Below are positions 19,524-29,530 of a DNA stretch of 64,000 nt, piece after piece; the stretch's first letter is position 1; every line of letters starts with the position of its first letter. Origin of the DNA: Ectothiorhodospira magna (GTDB taxonomy: Bacteria > Pseudomonadota > Gammaproteobacteria > Ectothiorhodospirales > Ectothiorhodospiraceae); the NCBI RefSeq assembly GCF_900110965.1, contig NZ_FOFO01000013.1, positions 1 to 64,000 on the forward strand, read 5' to 3'. The notes beneath the pieces are model-generated. The model saw only the letters and a program-made list of their open reading frames with translations. It was not told the origin of the DNA and did not search any database. Made by a program: the position numbers and the translations under genes.

Positions 19524-21400
19524 CATACCTCCCGCTCAGGCGCCAGGTGCCAGTGCTCCGGGGAACGCCACAGACCTGACAGTAACAGTTCCCGGGTGAA
19601 GAAAAATTCCTTGGGTAACTTGTCATAGAGCTTGGAGAACAGCTCCTCGTGGGCCATCAGCTCTTCCTTCCAGGCTTCCCGGTCCACCTCCATCACCTTA
19701 TCGAAATCCTCCATGGAGAAATTCAGCCCCTTGAAGTCGAGATCCTCGTAATGGGGCATCCAGCCGACGGGACTTTCCACCGCCGAAGTCCTGCCATGTA
19801 CCCGGTCAATGATCCATTTAAGCACCCGCATGTTTTCACCAAATCCGGGCCAAACAAAATTTCCATGCTCATCCTTGCGGAACCAGTTGACGCCGAAAAT
19901 ACGCGGCGGACAGGGCAAATCCCGACCAAACTGCAGCCAGTGATTGAAATAATCCCCCATGTTATAGCCGCCAAAGGGCAGCATGGCAAAAGGATCACGA
20001 CGGACCTGGCCTAATTTGCCAAAGGCCGCTGCAGTCATCTCGGACCCCATGGTGGCCGCCATATAGACGCCGAAATTCCAGTTGAAAGACTGATAAACCA
20101 GGGGAATGGTGGTGCTTCTGCGTCCGCCGAAAATAAAGGCGCTGATGGGCACCCCCTTGGGATTTTCCCATTCCGGGTCGATGCTGGGGCACTGATTGGC
20201 AGGCACCGTGAAGCGGGCGTTGGGGTGAGCCACGGGCTTGCCCGAAGCGGGATCATAGACGGCACCGGTCCAGGTGATGGTGCCCTTGGGTGGCTCGTCG
20301 CCCATACCTTCCCACCACACATCTCCGTCCGGGGTCACACCGACGTTGGTGAAGATGGTGTTGCACTTGATCGATTCCATGGCATTGGGATTGGTCTTGT
20401 AGTTGGTACCCGGTGCCACACCAAAGTAACCCGCCTCGGGATTGATGGCGTAGAGCCGACCACTGGAATCGGGCTTGATCCAGGCAATATCATCGCCCAC
20501 CGTGGTGATTTTCCAGCCCTCCAGCTCCTTGGGGGGAATCATCATGGCAAAGTTGGTCTTGCCGCAGGCACTGGGGAAAGCGGCCGCCAGATAGGTCTTT
20601 TCTCCCTCTGGAGACTCTGCCCCCAGAATCAGCATATGCTCCGCCAGCCAGCCCTCGTCACGGGCCATGGAGGAGGCGATACGCAGGGCAAAGCATTTTT
20701 TGCCCAGAAGGGCATTGCCGCCGTAGCCGCTGCCATAGGACATGATGGAGCGCTCTTCGGGAAAATGAACGATGTACTTGGTGTCCGGATTACAAGGCCA
20801 CTTGGCATCCTGCTGCCCAGGTGCCAGGGGTGCCCCGACTGTGTGCAGGCATTTGACGAATTCCCCGTCCTCTCCCAAAAGATCAATGACCTTTCTGCCC
20901 ATGCGGGTCATGATGCGCATGTTGACCACCACATAGGGAGAATCGGTCAGTTCCACCCCGATCTGGGAGATGGGCGACCCCAGCGGCCCCATGCTGAAGG
21001 GGATGACGAACAGGGTACGGCCCCGCATACAGCCATCGAACAACCCGTTGAGGGTCTGTTTCATGACCTTGGGGTCTTCCCAATTGTTGGTGGGGCCGGC
21101 ATCTTCCTTGCGCAGGCTGCAAATGAAAGTACGGTCCTCCACCCGGGCCACGTCGCTGGGATCGGAAAAACAGGCGAAACTGTTGGGACGTTTTTCCGGA
21201 TTCAGACGGATGAAGGTGCCCTGTTCCACCAGTTGCCCGGTGAAGAAGTCATATTCTTCCTGAGAGCCGTTACACCAGTAAACTGCATCCGGCTTGCACA
21301 GCTCCACCATCTCCTGAACCCAGCGCAACAAGGCTGCATGCTTGACCTCGCTGGCGTAATCGGCGCTGGGAAGTGACTGGGTTCTTGATTGCTCGCTCAT
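19523..21400 (-). CDS. pckG: Phosphoenolpyruvate carboxykinase (GTP)
   Basis: A 625-residue GTP-dependent PEPCK that interconverts oxaloacetate and PEP with GTP. Diagnostic segments are the nucleotide-binding loop [15 protein letters not shown], the metal/nucleotide region [10 protein letters not shown], the reactive cysteine within it, and [17 protein letters not shown]-type rather than ATP-type enzyme is confirmed by overall length and these motifs. The start at 21400 has GAGAGG upstream. It stands alone between convergent and co-oriented neighbours with its own gap of 73 nt to purU. Confidence 0.97.
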   Translation of the reverse strand: MSEQSRTQSLPSADYASEVKHAALLRWVQEMVELCKPDAVYWCNGSQEEYDFFTGQLVEQGTFIRLNPEKRPNSFACFSDPSDVARVEDRTFICSLRKEDAGPTNNWEDPKVMKQTLNGLFDGCMRGRTLFVIPFSMGPLGSPISQIGVELTDSPYVVVNMRIMTRMGRKVIDLLGEDGEFVKCLHTVGAPLAPGQQDAKWPCNPDTKYIVHFPEERSIMSYGSGYGGNALLGKKCFALRIASSMARDEGWLAEHMLILGAESPEGEKTYLAAAFPSACGKTNFAMMIPPKELEGWKITTVGDDIAWIKPDSSGRLYAINPEAGYFGVAPGTNYKTNPNAMESIKCNTIFTNVGVTPDGDVWWEGMGDEPPKGTITWTGAVYDPASGKPVAHPNARFTVPANQCPSIDPEWENPKGVPISAFIFGGRRSTTIPLVYQSFNWNFGVYMAATMGSEMTAAAFGKLGQVRRDPFAMLPFGGYNMGDYFNHWLQFGRDLPCPPRIFGVNWFRKDEHGNFVWPGFGENMRVLKWIIDRVHGRTSAVESPVGWMPHYEDLDFKGLNFSMEDFDKVMEVDREAWKEELMAHEELFSKLYDKLPKEFFFTRELLLSGLWRSPEHWHLAPEREV

Positions 21401-21473
21401 ATAACCTCTCAATACTTGATTGGTTTAGTCCGTAGCTGTCCAGCCTAGCGCAGTCGGGCCGCTATTGCACCCA

Positions 21474-22331
21474 TCAATCAAACACCACGGTCTTGTTGCC
21501 GTGCACCAGCACCCGGTCCTCCAGATGGTAACGTAACCCTCGGGCCAGCACGGCCCGCTCCACATCCCGGCCCAGGCGCACCAGGTCATCCACTGCATCG
21601 TCATGGCGAACCCGAATCACATCCTGTTCGATGATCGGCCCCTCATCCAGTTGGTCAGTGACGTAATGGCACGTGGCGCCGATGAGCTTCACGCCCCGCT
21701 CAAAAGCCCGGTGGTAAGGTCGGGCACCCACGAAGGAGGGCAAAAAGCTGTGATGGATGTTGATCACCCGCCCTGCATAACGGGCACACAGGTCTGGAGG
21801 CAGGATTTGCATGTAGCGGGCCAATACCACCACATCGGCCCTGGCCTCGTCCACCCGCTCGGCAATGCGGGCAAAAGCCGCCGCCTTGTCCTGGGGGTTC
21901 ACCGGAATATGGTGATAGGGAATACCGTGCCATTCCACATAGGCCCGCATGTCCTCGTGATTGGAAATCACACAGGGAATATCCATGGGTAAATCCCCGG
22001 ACCGCCAGCGATAAAGCAGGTCCGTCAGGCAATGGTCCAATTTGCTCACCAGGGGCACCACCCGACGGGGAACCTGGGTGTCGGTGATCTGCCAATGCAT
22101 GGCAAATGCCTCGGCGATGGGGGCAAAGGCCTGACGAAACCCGTCCATTTCAAAGGGCAGCCTGTCGGCATCGATCTCATAACGCATGAAAAACCAGCCG
22201 GTAGACACATCGGAATGCTGGCTGGCCTCGGTGATGGAACCACCATGGCGGGACAGAAAACCGCTTACGGCGGCCACGATGCCCACCCGATCAGGACAGG
22301 AAATGATCAAGCGATAGCGACGAAGGGACAT
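21474..22331 (-). CDS. purU: Formyltetrahydrofolate deformylase
   Basis: A 285-residue PurU, which hydrolyses 10-formyl-THF to THF and formate. An N-terminal ACT domain (RLIISCPDRVGIVAAVSGFL) regulates the C-terminal formyltransferase-fold domain, which has VISNHEDMRAYVEWHGIPYHHIP and NIHHSFLPSFVGARPYHRAF with the catalytic His and downstream Asp. The start at 22331 (MSLRRYRL) matches the family; the 5' neighbour is the FKBP-rhodanese gene 20 nt upstream. Confidence 0.95.
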   Translation of the reverse strand: MSLRRYRLIISCPDRVGIVAAVSGFLSRHGGSITEASQHSDVSTGWFFMRYEIDADRLPFEMDGFRQAFAPIAEAFAMHWQITDTQVPRRVVPLVSKLDHCLTDLLYRWRSGDLPMDIPCVISNHEDMRAYVEWHGIPYHHIPVNPQDKAAAFARIAERVDEARADVVVLARYMQILPPDLCARYAGRVINIHHSFLPSFVGARPYHRAFERGVKLIGATCHYVTDQLDEGPIIEQDVIRVRHDDAVDDLVRLGRDVERAVLARGLRYHLEDRVLVHGNKTVVFD

Positions 22332-22351
22332 GGGCAAACTCTCCGGCCCCT

Positions 22352-23131
22352 TTAACACCGCTGACCCGATTGCAGACTGGGGCAATCACGACTCACGGTA
22401 CGCCCTTCCTCCAGCCAGCCCAAAATGCCGTCGGTGACATTCATCACCTGAGGGTAGGCCGCTTCCTCAGCCATGAACCGGGCCAGTACGCCGGTGCGAT
22501 TACCCACCCGGCAAATCAGGATAACCGGCTCGTCCCGTGACACGATCCGGGAGAGATGCCGGGGAAAACTACGCATGAAACGACCATTGGCATCAAAGGC
22601 GGTGATCAGGTAGCTCCCCGCCACCACCCCGGTTTCACGCCATTCTTCCGGGCGGCGGATATCAATGATCTTGACTCCGGCGGCGAGGTGTGCGGCCAGT
22701 TCGTCATTGGTTACGTTGACAAAGGGCGGCGGCGCTACGGTCACCAGTTCCACCTCGAAGCGCAAGGTGGCATTGGGCGGAATCACCTGACCTGCACCCC
22801 GCTCACCATAGGCCAGACGAGGTGGGATGATCAGTTCCCGCTTGCCACCCGCCTGCATGCCCACAAGCCCCATCTCCCAGCCAGGAATGACCTGCCCCTG
22901 CCCCAGGATGAGGGACAACGGTTCGCCCCGGTCATGGCTGGAATCAAAGGCAGTGCCGTCCTCCAGCCAGCCGGTGTAATGCACCTGCACGGCATGGTGA
23001 CGATCGGCCCGTAGGCCATCGCCCACTTCAAGATCACGGATCTGGAGTTCACCAGCCGCCACCGGGGCAAATCCAACACTGCCGGCAACCAGAATCAGGG
23101 CCAGCCACGGGAAAATATAAGATCGAATCAC
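22352..23131 (-). CDS. Periplasmic FKBP-type peptidyl-prolyl isomerase fused to a rhodanese domain
   Basis: About 259 residues. A Sec signal peptide ([20 protein letters not shown], cleavage after PVAA) leads into an FKBP domain (about 35-140) with [38 protein letters not shown] and [15 protein letters not shown] rhodanese-like domain (about 145-255) follows, with [12 protein letters not shown] and the active-site loop CRVGNRTG, so the catalytic Cys is present. A GTG at 23131 preceded by GGAG was chosen; the longer frame runs through the SRP RNA gene and is not real. The fusion suggests a periplasmic folding or sulfur/thiol-handling protein; the exact role is unknown. Confidence 0.82.
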   Translation of the reverse strand: MIRSYIFPWLALILVAGSVGFAPVAAGELQIRDLEVGDGLRADRHHAVQVHYTGWLEDGTAFDSSHDRGEPLSLILGQGQVIPGWEMGLVGMQAGGKRELIIPPRLAYGERGAGQVIPPNATLRFEVELVTVAPPPFVNVTNDELAAHLAAGVKIIDIRRPEEWRETGVVAGSYLITAFDANGRFMRSFPRHLSRIVSRDEPVILICRVGNRTGVLARFMAEEAAYPQVMNVTDGILGWLEEGRTVSRDCPSLQSGQRC

Positions 23132-23239
23132 GACAGCACACGCTCCATTGATAGATACACCCAATGAGCGCCCATGGTAGCGGCGCCGGGGGCAACAAAA
23201 CCAGCCCCGCCATAAAAAGCGATGTGCAGAACAAGGAAG

Positions 23240-23354
23240 GGTGGCAACCCGCACCAGCCACACCCCGGCGCCCAAGTCCACTGTTACCGTTGCTCCCTTC
23301 CGGGCCTGGCGGAGTTCACAGTTTATTGTCGCGAGGGGACCGATGCAGGTCACC
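23240..23354 (-). ncRNA. ffs: Signal recognition particle 4.5S RNA
   Basis: The minus strand contains the universal SRP domain IV core: AGGCCCGGAAGGGAGCA with the asymmetric loop, followed by ACGGTAACAG. The outer arms pair (GGTG with CACC, CCTGCA with TGCGGG, GTCCCC with GGGGTG), giving about 115 nt, the size of the E. coli RNA. It binds Ffh and targets inner-membrane proteins. The exact ends are estimated from the terminal pairing. Confidence 0.9.
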
Positions 23355-23476
23355 ATAACTCAAACAGGAGCGGGAATTATGGGGTGTGCGGCCAGCATCG
23401 TCAACCAAGGCATCTATCCGCCAAATCCTGATAAGATGTCCGCCTCCCGAGATTCGAACGCTTGAAGGCGCCCATT

Positions 23477-24721
23477 ATGGCTTCTACCCATATCCCCGGT
23501 TATCGTCGCCATGTCACTGTCCCCGTCCCTGTAGGTCACGTGGTGGTCGGTGGTGATGCCCCAGTGGTGGTGCAATCCATGACCAATACCGATACCGCCG
23601 ACGTGGAAAAAACCACCCGGCAGGTGGCCGACCTGGCCCAGGGCGGATCGGAACTGGTGCGCATCACGGTCAATACCGAAGAAGCCGCCGCTGCTGTGCC
23701 TCACCTTCGTGACAGACTCGATGCCATGGGCGTGAATGTGCCTTTGGTGGGGGATTTTCATTTCAACGGACACCGGTTGCTCAGCAAGTATCCAGCCTGC
23801 GCCGAGGCCCTGGCCAAACTGCGCATCAATCCGGGTAATGTGGGCCGGGGCGCCCGGCGCGACACCCAGTTTGCCCAGATGATCGAGATGGCCTGTCGCT
23901 ACGACAAGCCGGTACGCATCGGCGTCAACTGGGGCAGCCTGGATCAGGAGCTGCTGGCGCGGATGATGGACGATAACGCCCGACGCCATCAGCCCCTGGA
24001 CATCCAGGACATCAACCGTGAGGCGCTGATCGAATCCGCCCTGAGCAGCGCCCGACGGGCCGAGGACATTGGCCTGCCCCACAATCGCATCCTGCTGTCC
24101 TGCAAGGTCAGCGGGGTACAACCGTTGATCCGCGTCTATACCGCATTGGCCGACCGCTGTGACTACCCCCTGCATCTGGGCCTCACCGAGGCAGGCATGG
24201 GCATCAAGGGTATCGTCGCTTCCACCGCCGCTCTGGCAGTGCTGCTGCAGCAGGGCATCGGCGATACCATCCGCGTCTCCCTCACCCCGGAACCGGGAGC
24301 CGAGCGGGTCAAGGAAGTCATCGTAGCCCAGGAAATCCTGCAAAGCCTGGAGCTGCGCCGATTCAGCCCGGCAGTGGTGGCCTGCCCCGGCTGTGGTCGC
24401 ACCGCCAGCGATTATTTCCAGCACCTGGCCCAGGATATTCAAAACCATATCCGTCACCACATGCCCCAGTGGCGCAAGCGCTACCCCGGCGTCGAAGAAC
24501 TGACCGTGGCAGTGATGGGGTGTGTGGTCAATGGCCCCGGCGAAAGCAAACATGCCGATATCGGCATCAGCCTGCCGGGTACCGGCGAGATGCCGGTGGC
24601 CCCGGTCTACGAGGATGGGGAAAAAACCGTCACCCTCAAGGGCGATCACATTGCCGAGGAATTTCAGCGTCTGGTGGAGCAGTACATCGAACGCCGCTAC
24701 GGCAAGGATGCCTCAAATTAA
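23477..24721 (+). CDS. ispG: (E)-4-hydroxy-3-methylbut-2-enyl-diphosphate synthase (flavodoxin/ferredoxin)
   Basis: A 414-residue IspG (GcpE) of the MEP isoprenoid pathway, converting MEcPP to HMBPP. The N-terminal TIM barrel has [15 protein letters not shown] and INPGNVG. The [4Fe-4S] ligands are in [10 protein letters not shown] and [10 protein letters not shown], with the catalytic Glu following. The start at 23477 (MASTHIPGY) fits the family better than an upstream TTG at 23462. Its TAA stop overlaps the stop of the convergent HDOD gene within a TTAA palindrome. dxr of the same pathway is at 49.7 kb. Confidence 0.96.
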   Translation: MASTHIPGYRRHVTVPVPVGHVVVGGDAPVVVQSMTNTDTADVEKTTRQVADLAQGGSELVRITVNTEEAAAAVPHLRDRLDAMGVNVPLVGDFHFNGHRLLSKYPACAEALAKLRINPGNVGRGARRDTQFAQMIEMACRYDKPVRIGVNWGSLDQELLARMMDDNARRHQPLDIQDINREALIESALSSARRAEDIGLPHNRILLSCKVSGVQPLIRVYTALADRCDYPLHLGLTEAGMGIKGIVASTAALAVLLQQGIGDTIRVSLTPEPGAERVKEVIVAQEILQSLELRRFSPAVVACPGCGRTASDYFQHLAQDIQNHIRHHMPQWRKRYPGVEELTVAVMGCVVNGPGESKHADIGISLPGTGEMPVAPVYEDGEKTVTLKGDHIAEEFQRLVEQYIERRYGKDASN

Positions 24722-26196
24722 CTCAGGGTTCCTACGGGTTTTTGCCGGGGCTGAGGCTGGTCAGCCCCCGCCTTGTCCAGCCGCTCCAGTTCCTGTTGCG
24801 CCAACGTCACCAAACGGCTAAACCCCGATAACAGTCGCCGATCCAGGGCACAGGCCTGAAAACGCCGGTCGGCATAGATCAGGCCAAACGGCCTATCCCC
24901 CACAAACAGGGAATGGATAAAAAATGCTCTGACGCCGCTGGCTCGGCGCAGGGCGTCGGGCACCTTGGGCCAGATGTCCTCCATGTTCTCCTGGTTGAGC
25001 CAGAACGGGGTGGGCCGTTTCATCAATACCGACAACAGTTCTCCATCGGCCATATCCATGCTCAGGCGACAGAAACCCGGCTCATGATCGACTCCGGCGG
25101 TACGTTCGACCACCAGACGGCAGTCCCCCTCCCGCAATCGGGCAAAGACCACCCGACTCAAACCCAGACCATGATGCAATCCGGTCAGCAATACTGACAG
25201 CACTTCGTCCTCATCGGCCAGATCCCCGGCCTGCAGACGCTTGGCAGCCAGGCCCGCCTGCCGTAACCGGGGTGCCAGACAAAGGGCCGGCAAGGGCGAC
25301 ATGACATCGCCGCTGCGCTGCCTCATCACCTGCTCCAGGTCCAGTTCAGGCACCGGGGACACACCATATAGCGCCACCTGCAGATTGAATTCCCCGGACA
25401 CCTCATTGAGATGCATCACCAGCGTCTCCAGATCAATATTCAGGCAGTCCGCCAACAGTTCCAGATCACGCCCCAATCCTGGATAACGCCAACCGCGCAT
25501 GGCTTCCCGGGCCAGTTGTGCCGACAGCATCACCCCCAGGTTGCGGGGATGTCGGGCATTGGCCGGCAACATGCAGCGCCGGGTCATTTCCGGCAAGGCC
25601 CAACGGGTCGCCAGTTGCTGCCCTATCTTTACCGGGTTTATTGTCTCGTCAAGGGTCACATCACGTGCCTCATCAGGAGAGACCGTCTCATCCTGTGCCA
25701 TCAGGTCAAGATAGCTGGCAAGACAATCTCCCTGATGGGCCACCAGCATCAATTCTCCCAGACCATGAAGCTGGGCGGCCAGAGCCAGTTCCCCCGGTAC
25801 CATGTCTCGCCGCAATGCCCCGCATCGTTCTGCCAGCAGGGCGGCATAGCTGGCCTGGGCAGCCAGTCCGGCATAACGGACAGGATCTGCCGGACTGGCG
25901 GATGTTGCCTGTGCCAGCGCGTTCATGCAGCCGAGCACCCCTCGAATACCGATCATCATGGCAGCCTCATCCAGCCCCGCCACTTCGCAGCGAAAATGAC
26001 GATGGGGTATCTCATTGGCCACCCGGATCACCCGCAACGCCAGCCCCACATCCCACTGAATCAGGCGACCCAACACACGCATGCTCGACAGTTGATCGGA
26101 CTCCAGTCCCTCCAGCACTGCGGGTGTACCGGGCAGCAGCGGCAAGGCATAATCACCCAGGGCACTGATCCACGCTTCGGGTTCTGGTGTTGCCAT
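24718..26196 (-). CDS. HDOD-domain signalling protein
   Basis: A 492-residue cytoplasmic protein. The N-terminal HDOD domain (about 20-220) has [29 protein letters not shown] and [17 protein letters not shown]; the metal-binding His-Asp pair of true HD phosphohydrolases is not obvious, as is normal for HDOD. The C-terminal third (about 320-480) looks like a GAF-type sensor, with [17 protein letters not shown] and [17 protein letters not shown] proteins are linked to cyclic-di-GMP, chemotaxis and motility control, which agrees with its position divergent from motAB. The precise function is not known. Confidence 0.82.
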   Translation of the reverse strand: MATPEPEAWISALGDYALPLLPGTPAVLEGLESDQLSSMRVLGRLIQWDVGLALRVIRVANEIPHRHFRCEVAGLDEAAMMIGIRGVLGCMNALAQATSASPADPVRYAGLAAQASYAALLAERCGALRRDMVPGELALAAQLHGLGELMLVAHQGDCLASYLDLMAQDETVSPDEARDVTLDETINPVKIGQQLATRWALPEMTRRCMLPANARHPRNLGVMLSAQLAREAMRGWRYPGLGRDLELLADCLNIDLETLVMHLNEVSGEFNLQVALYGVSPVPELDLEQVMRQRSGDVMSPLPALCLAPRLRQAGLAAKRLQAGDLADEDEVLSVLLTGLHHGLGLSRVVFARLREGDCRLVVERTAGVDHEPGFCRLSMDMADGELLSVLMKRPTPFWLNQENMEDIWPKVPDALRRASGVRAFFIHSLFVGDRPFGLIYADRRFQACALDRRLLSGFSRLVTLAQQELERLDKAGADQPQPRQKPVGTLS

Positions 26197-26314
26197 CAGT
26201 TCGCCCCCTTTGGACTGAACGGTGTTTCACACAGGTACATTCGGTTATTATGGCTTGGTTTATTGCATCCAAGCCAGCCCAAGCCCTAGCCAGGCACCAG
26301 GAGGATAGCGGCCC

Positions 26315-27172
26315 GTGAATCTCATTCTTGGCTCCATCATCGTCACCGTCGCCGTACTGGGCGGATGGGCCGCCCACGGCGGACAGCTCATCCTGATCTG
26401 GCAACCCTATGAGTTCGTCATCATTCTGGGGGCTGCTCTGGGGGCGTTCATCATCGCCAATCCCATGAAGACCATCATCAAGGTCACCACCCTGATTCCC
26501 AAGCTGATGGCCGGCCCGGTCTATAAAAAAGACGACTACATGGAACTGCTGGGCCTGATGTACGACCTGTTCAGCAAGGCCCGCAAAGAGGGACTGATGG
26601 GCATCGAGGGCGATATCGAGGAACCGGAAAACAGCCCGCTGTTCGAAAAATACCCCAAGGTGCTGAAAAATCATCACGCTGTGGAGTTCATTTCCGATTA
26701 TATGCGCCTGGTGGTCAGCGGCAGCATGAACTCCTTTGAGCTGGATAACCTCATGGACATCGACCTTGAAACCCACCACCACGAGGTGTCCGAGCCGGCA
26801 CACGCGGTGAGCCGGGTGGCCGACGGCCTGCCTGCCTTCGGCATCGTGGCTGCGGTGCTGGGCATCGTCAATACCATGAGCGCCCTGGATGGCCCCATCG
26901 ACAAGATCGGCGGCCTGGTGGCTGCCGCCCTGGTAGGCACCTTCACCGGTATCCTGCTGGCCTACGGCTTTGTTGGCCCCCTGAGCAATGCCCTGGAGCG
27001 GCGAGCCGAGGAAGAAAGCAAATACATGGCGGTACTCAAGGCCTGTATCCTGGCCAATGTCCAGGGCTATAGCCCCCAGGTGGCCGTGGAATTCGGACGC
27101 AAAGCCATGAACTCCGACATGCGTCCCAGCTTCGTCGAGCTGGAACAGCACCTGCGCGGCAACAAGGAGTAA
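26315..27172 (+). CDS. motA: Flagellar motor stator protein MotA
   Basis: A 285-residue stator subunit with four membrane helices, starting at a GTG with a GGAGGA Shine-Dalgarno sequence (MNLILGSIIVTVAVLGGW). The conserved cytoplasmic-loop charged residues lie around FSKARKEGLMG, and the TM3-TM4 region has GLPAFGIVAAVLGIVNTM and LVGTFTGILLAYG with the conserved Pro. It forms the ion channel with MotB. It is followed by motB after 6 nt; no other flagellar gene is in the window. Confidence 0.95.
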   Translation: MNLILGSIIVTVAVLGGWAAHGGQLILIWQPYEFVIILGAALGAFIIANPMKTIIKVTTLIPKLMAGPVYKKDDYMELLGLMYDLFSKARKEGLMGIEGDIEEPENSPLFEKYPKVLKNHHAVEFISDYMRLVVSGSMNSFELDNLMDIDLETHHHEVSEPAHAVSRVADGLPAFGIVAAVLGIVNTMSALDGPIDKIGGLVAAALVGTFTGILLAYGFVGPLSNALERRAEEESKYMAVLKACILANVQGYSPQVAVEFGRKAMNSDMRPSFVELEQHLRGNKE

Positions 27173-27178
27173 ACAGCC

Positions 27179-28039
27179 TTGGCGATGGAGGATAATAAAC
27201 AGCCGATTGTCATCAAGCGGATCGTCAAGAAGGCCGGTCACCACGGTGGTGCCTGGAAGATCGCCTTTGCAGACTTTGCCATCGCCATGATGGCCTTCTT
27301 CCTGCTGTTATGGATTTTGGGATTTACCGACGAGTTGCAAAAAGCAGCCATCTCCGAATATTTCCAGAACCCCTCCTCGGCCATGGGTATCAGCCCCACC
27401 CCGCCCCATCCCACCGAAGGGGACGGAGCCTCCCCTTCCATCATTCATCTGGAAGGTGCCATAGACATGGATCGGGCCGAAGAACTGGCCCGGGAACAGG
27501 ACCAGGAACGACTGGAAAACCTCAAGGAGATTCTGGAAGAGGCCATGGAGTACAGTCAGGCCCTGGAGCCATTCAAGGACCAGCTGCTGCTGGACATCAC
27601 CCCCGAAGGATTGCGTATCCAGATCGTTGATCGGGAAAACCGCCCCATGTTCGACCTGGGCAGTGCCCAGTTGCGGCACTACTCCACCGACATTCTCAGA
27701 GAACTGGGGGCGATCATCAATCAGGTCCCCAACAAGATCAGCATCACCGGTCATACCGATGCCCGTCCGTTCGTCAGACCCAACTACAGCAACTGGGAGC
27801 TGTCTACGGACCGGGCCAATGCCGCCCGGCGGGCCATGCTTGAAGGCGGCATGGAAGAAAATAAGGTGGGCCGGGTGGTTGGTTTGAGTTCCACCGTGCC
27901 ATTTGACCGGGATGACCCGGACAACCCCATCAACCGGCGCATCAGTATCATTGTGATGAACCAACAGGCAGAACAGTCCATTCTCAGGGAGGCGGCGGTG
28001 GAATACCGGGGCGATCAGCCCCTGTCCCTCACCCCCTGA
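27179..28039 (+). CDS. motB: Flagellar motor stator protein MotB
   Basis: A 286-residue stator subunit. A single TM helix carries the ion-binding Asp32 in WKIAFADFAIAMMAFF, as in proton-type MotB. The C-terminal OmpA/MotB peptidoglycan-binding domain (about 150-265) has SITGHTDARPFVRPNY and the NRRISIIVM motif. A TTG start at 27179 is 9 nt from AAGGAG; ATG 27185 is the alternative but has poorer spacing. The last 11 nt overlap the convergent CsoSCA-like gene. Confidence 0.95.
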   Translation: MAMEDNKQPIVIKRIVKKAGHHGGAWKIAFADFAIAMMAFFLLLWILGFTDELQKAAISEYFQNPSSAMGISPTPPHPTEGDGASPSIIHLEGAIDMDRAEELAREQDQERLENLKEILEEAMEYSQALEPFKDQLLLDITPEGLRIQIVDRENRPMFDLGSAQLRHYSTDILRELGAIINQVPNKISITGHTDARPFVRPNYSNWELSTDRANAARRAMLEGGMEENKVGRVVGLSSTVPFDRDDPDNPINRRISIIVMNQQAEQSILREAAVEYRGDQPLSLTP

Positions 28040-29477
28040 ACAGTTCCCGCTCCGGCGCCAGGAACTCCAGCGTCCCACCGGCATCCCGCGCCCGTAATAC
28101 GCCCTGGCAGACCAGGCCGCCCTTGAGTGCCAGGGCGGCATAACGGTCTTCGATGGCACGGCAAATATCCAGACAGCGGGCCGCCTCTCGCTCCCGGCTG
28201 CCTTCCACCTTGGCATCGTAGCGTCGGTGTACCAGTATCGGCACCGGCAATCCCAACCGGGCTGCTTCTCCGTTGAGTATGCCGCGCACCCCCAGATCCA
28301 GTGCCTCTCCCATCACCTCCATCGGGCCAGCGCCCACACACCAGGCCAGATTGCGCAACTGCACCTCGTCCAGGGCATCACCGACGATGACCAGCCGTTC
28401 TGACCGTCCGCCCTGTGCATGGCGTCCATCCCGGTACAGACGCAGGTAATCAAGCTGACACAGGTTGCCCTGCAGCACACTGGCCATCACCCGTATCAAC
28501 CCTTCCCGGGGGGGTTGGGATGCAGGGCCATGGCCACGCACCGTTTCATGCAAGGTCTGGTACAGGCGCAATGATGCCACCCTGGGTTCCACAGACAGGG
28601 TTTGACGGTAGAGGGTCCGGCTGTCGATAAAGACACCGGCATCAAGCCGACCGGCAGCATCGGGCACATGGAGACGAATACCATCGGTATCCGTATCCAC
28701 CCCGATCAACAGGGTCTCCACCGGCGGTAGCCGGGACAAACCCGCCCCAACCGCCTCCCGGAACGCCCGCAATCGATCCAGAAGCAACCTCACCTGCATC
28801 TCCAGTCCGCCCCCCAGTTCCAGACAGGCTTCCTCTGGCTCGGTAGAACGAAAGTGATAGACGCACACCTTGAGATAACGGGAAGGCACACTGGCCGGCA
28901 CCGGCACCCCTTCCAGGTGCCGCAGCAGTTCGCAGAATCGCCAGTGATCCACCTGACTGTCCACATCAAACAACCCGCCCACCCGGGCACAGGGACGCAC
29001 CTGCAATCCTGGCAGACGCAGAATCAAACGCTTGAGGCCCATCAGGCGACCATCAGGACAGGCGCTCATCACCATGGCATGCACATCACAGTCCAGCAAA
29101 TCTCCCAGTACCGATTCCATATCCGGTACCGAAGCTGGCGTATCACGCCAGGCCCCTTCCACCATCAAGGCCAGAATCCGGAAAATGCCGTGGGCATAGA
29201 GCAGGCGCACATCCAGACCGCCGATCCAGGCCCGCTCCAGCACCTCAACAGGCAACTCAAACCCCAGACGTTCCCGGGCCATAGCCTGAATACGGCTGGC
29301 ATGATCCGGCCCCATGGCCTGGTACTGCATGTCCTGCAGGGTGGGGATCAGGGCCTGTAGCTTGCTCTCAAACACCTGCTCAAAGGCACGTAACCGGCGA
29401 TGAGCCAGCAGATCAGCCAGTGGATGGTGTACCTGATGGGTGGGGATGTGATCGATTATCTCGGATTCAGGATTCAC
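28029..29477 (-). CDS. Orphan CsoSCA-like (carboxysome shell) carbonic anhydrase homologue
   Basis: A 482-residue homologue of the alpha-carboxysome carbonic anhydrase CsoSCA (CsoS3, about 514 in Halothiobacillus). Family blocks are HAMVMSACPDGRL, GGLFDVDSQVDHW, RYLKVCVYHF, LLIGVDTDTDGIRLHVP, QLDYLRLYRDGRH and DEVQLRNLAW. The zinc/catalytic set known from the family is retained: Cys140, Asp142, Arg144, His208 and Cys218, with spacings of 68 and 10 against 69 and 11 in Halothiobacillus (from memory). The family CAAHGS after the last Cys is replaced by CLELGG, and about 30 N-terminal residues are shorter. The GTG start has a strong AAGGAGGG. No other carboxysome or RuBisCO gene lies in the window; it follows accA and tilS on the same strand. 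It may supply bicarbonate, possibly to acetyl-CoA carboxylase (inference). Confidence 0.85.
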   Translation of the reverse strand: MNPESEIIDHIPTHQVHHPLADLLAHRRLRAFEQVFESKLQALIPTLQDMQYQAMGPDHASRIQAMARERLGFELPVEVLERAWIGGLDVRLLYAHGIFRILALMVEGAWRDTPASVPDMESVLGDLLDCDVHAMVMSACPDGRLMGLKRLILRLPGLQVRPCARVGGLFDVDSQVDHWRFCELLRHLEGVPVPASVPSRYLKVCVYHFRSTEPEEACLELGGGLEMQVRLLLDRLRAFREAVGAGLSRLPPVETLLIGVDTDTDGIRLHVPDAAGRLDAGVFIDSRTLYRQTLSVEPRVASLRLYQTLHETVRGHGPASQPPREGLIRVMASVLQGNLCQLDYLRLYRDGRHAQGGRSERLVIVGDALDEVQLRNLAWCVGAGPMEVMGEALDLGVRGILNGEAARLGLPVPILVHRRYDAKVEGSREREAARCLDICRAIEDRYAALALKGGLVCQGVLRARDAGGTLEFLAPERELFRG

Positions 29478-29530
29478 CAGCGCCCTCCTTGGGCGGGTAT
29501 GGTTGACGGATTCAGGGTTTGCTGCTGCCT

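Noticed and set aside
23414-24649. A 411-codon minus-strand frame opposite ispG
   Set aside because: Same reason; ispG has intact cluster-ligand motifs on the other strand.
26197-26314. Sigma-28 or sigma-70 promoter before motA
   Set aside because: A TATTAT box is visible but no convincing upstream box at proper spacing and no sigma-28 consensus could be found by eye.
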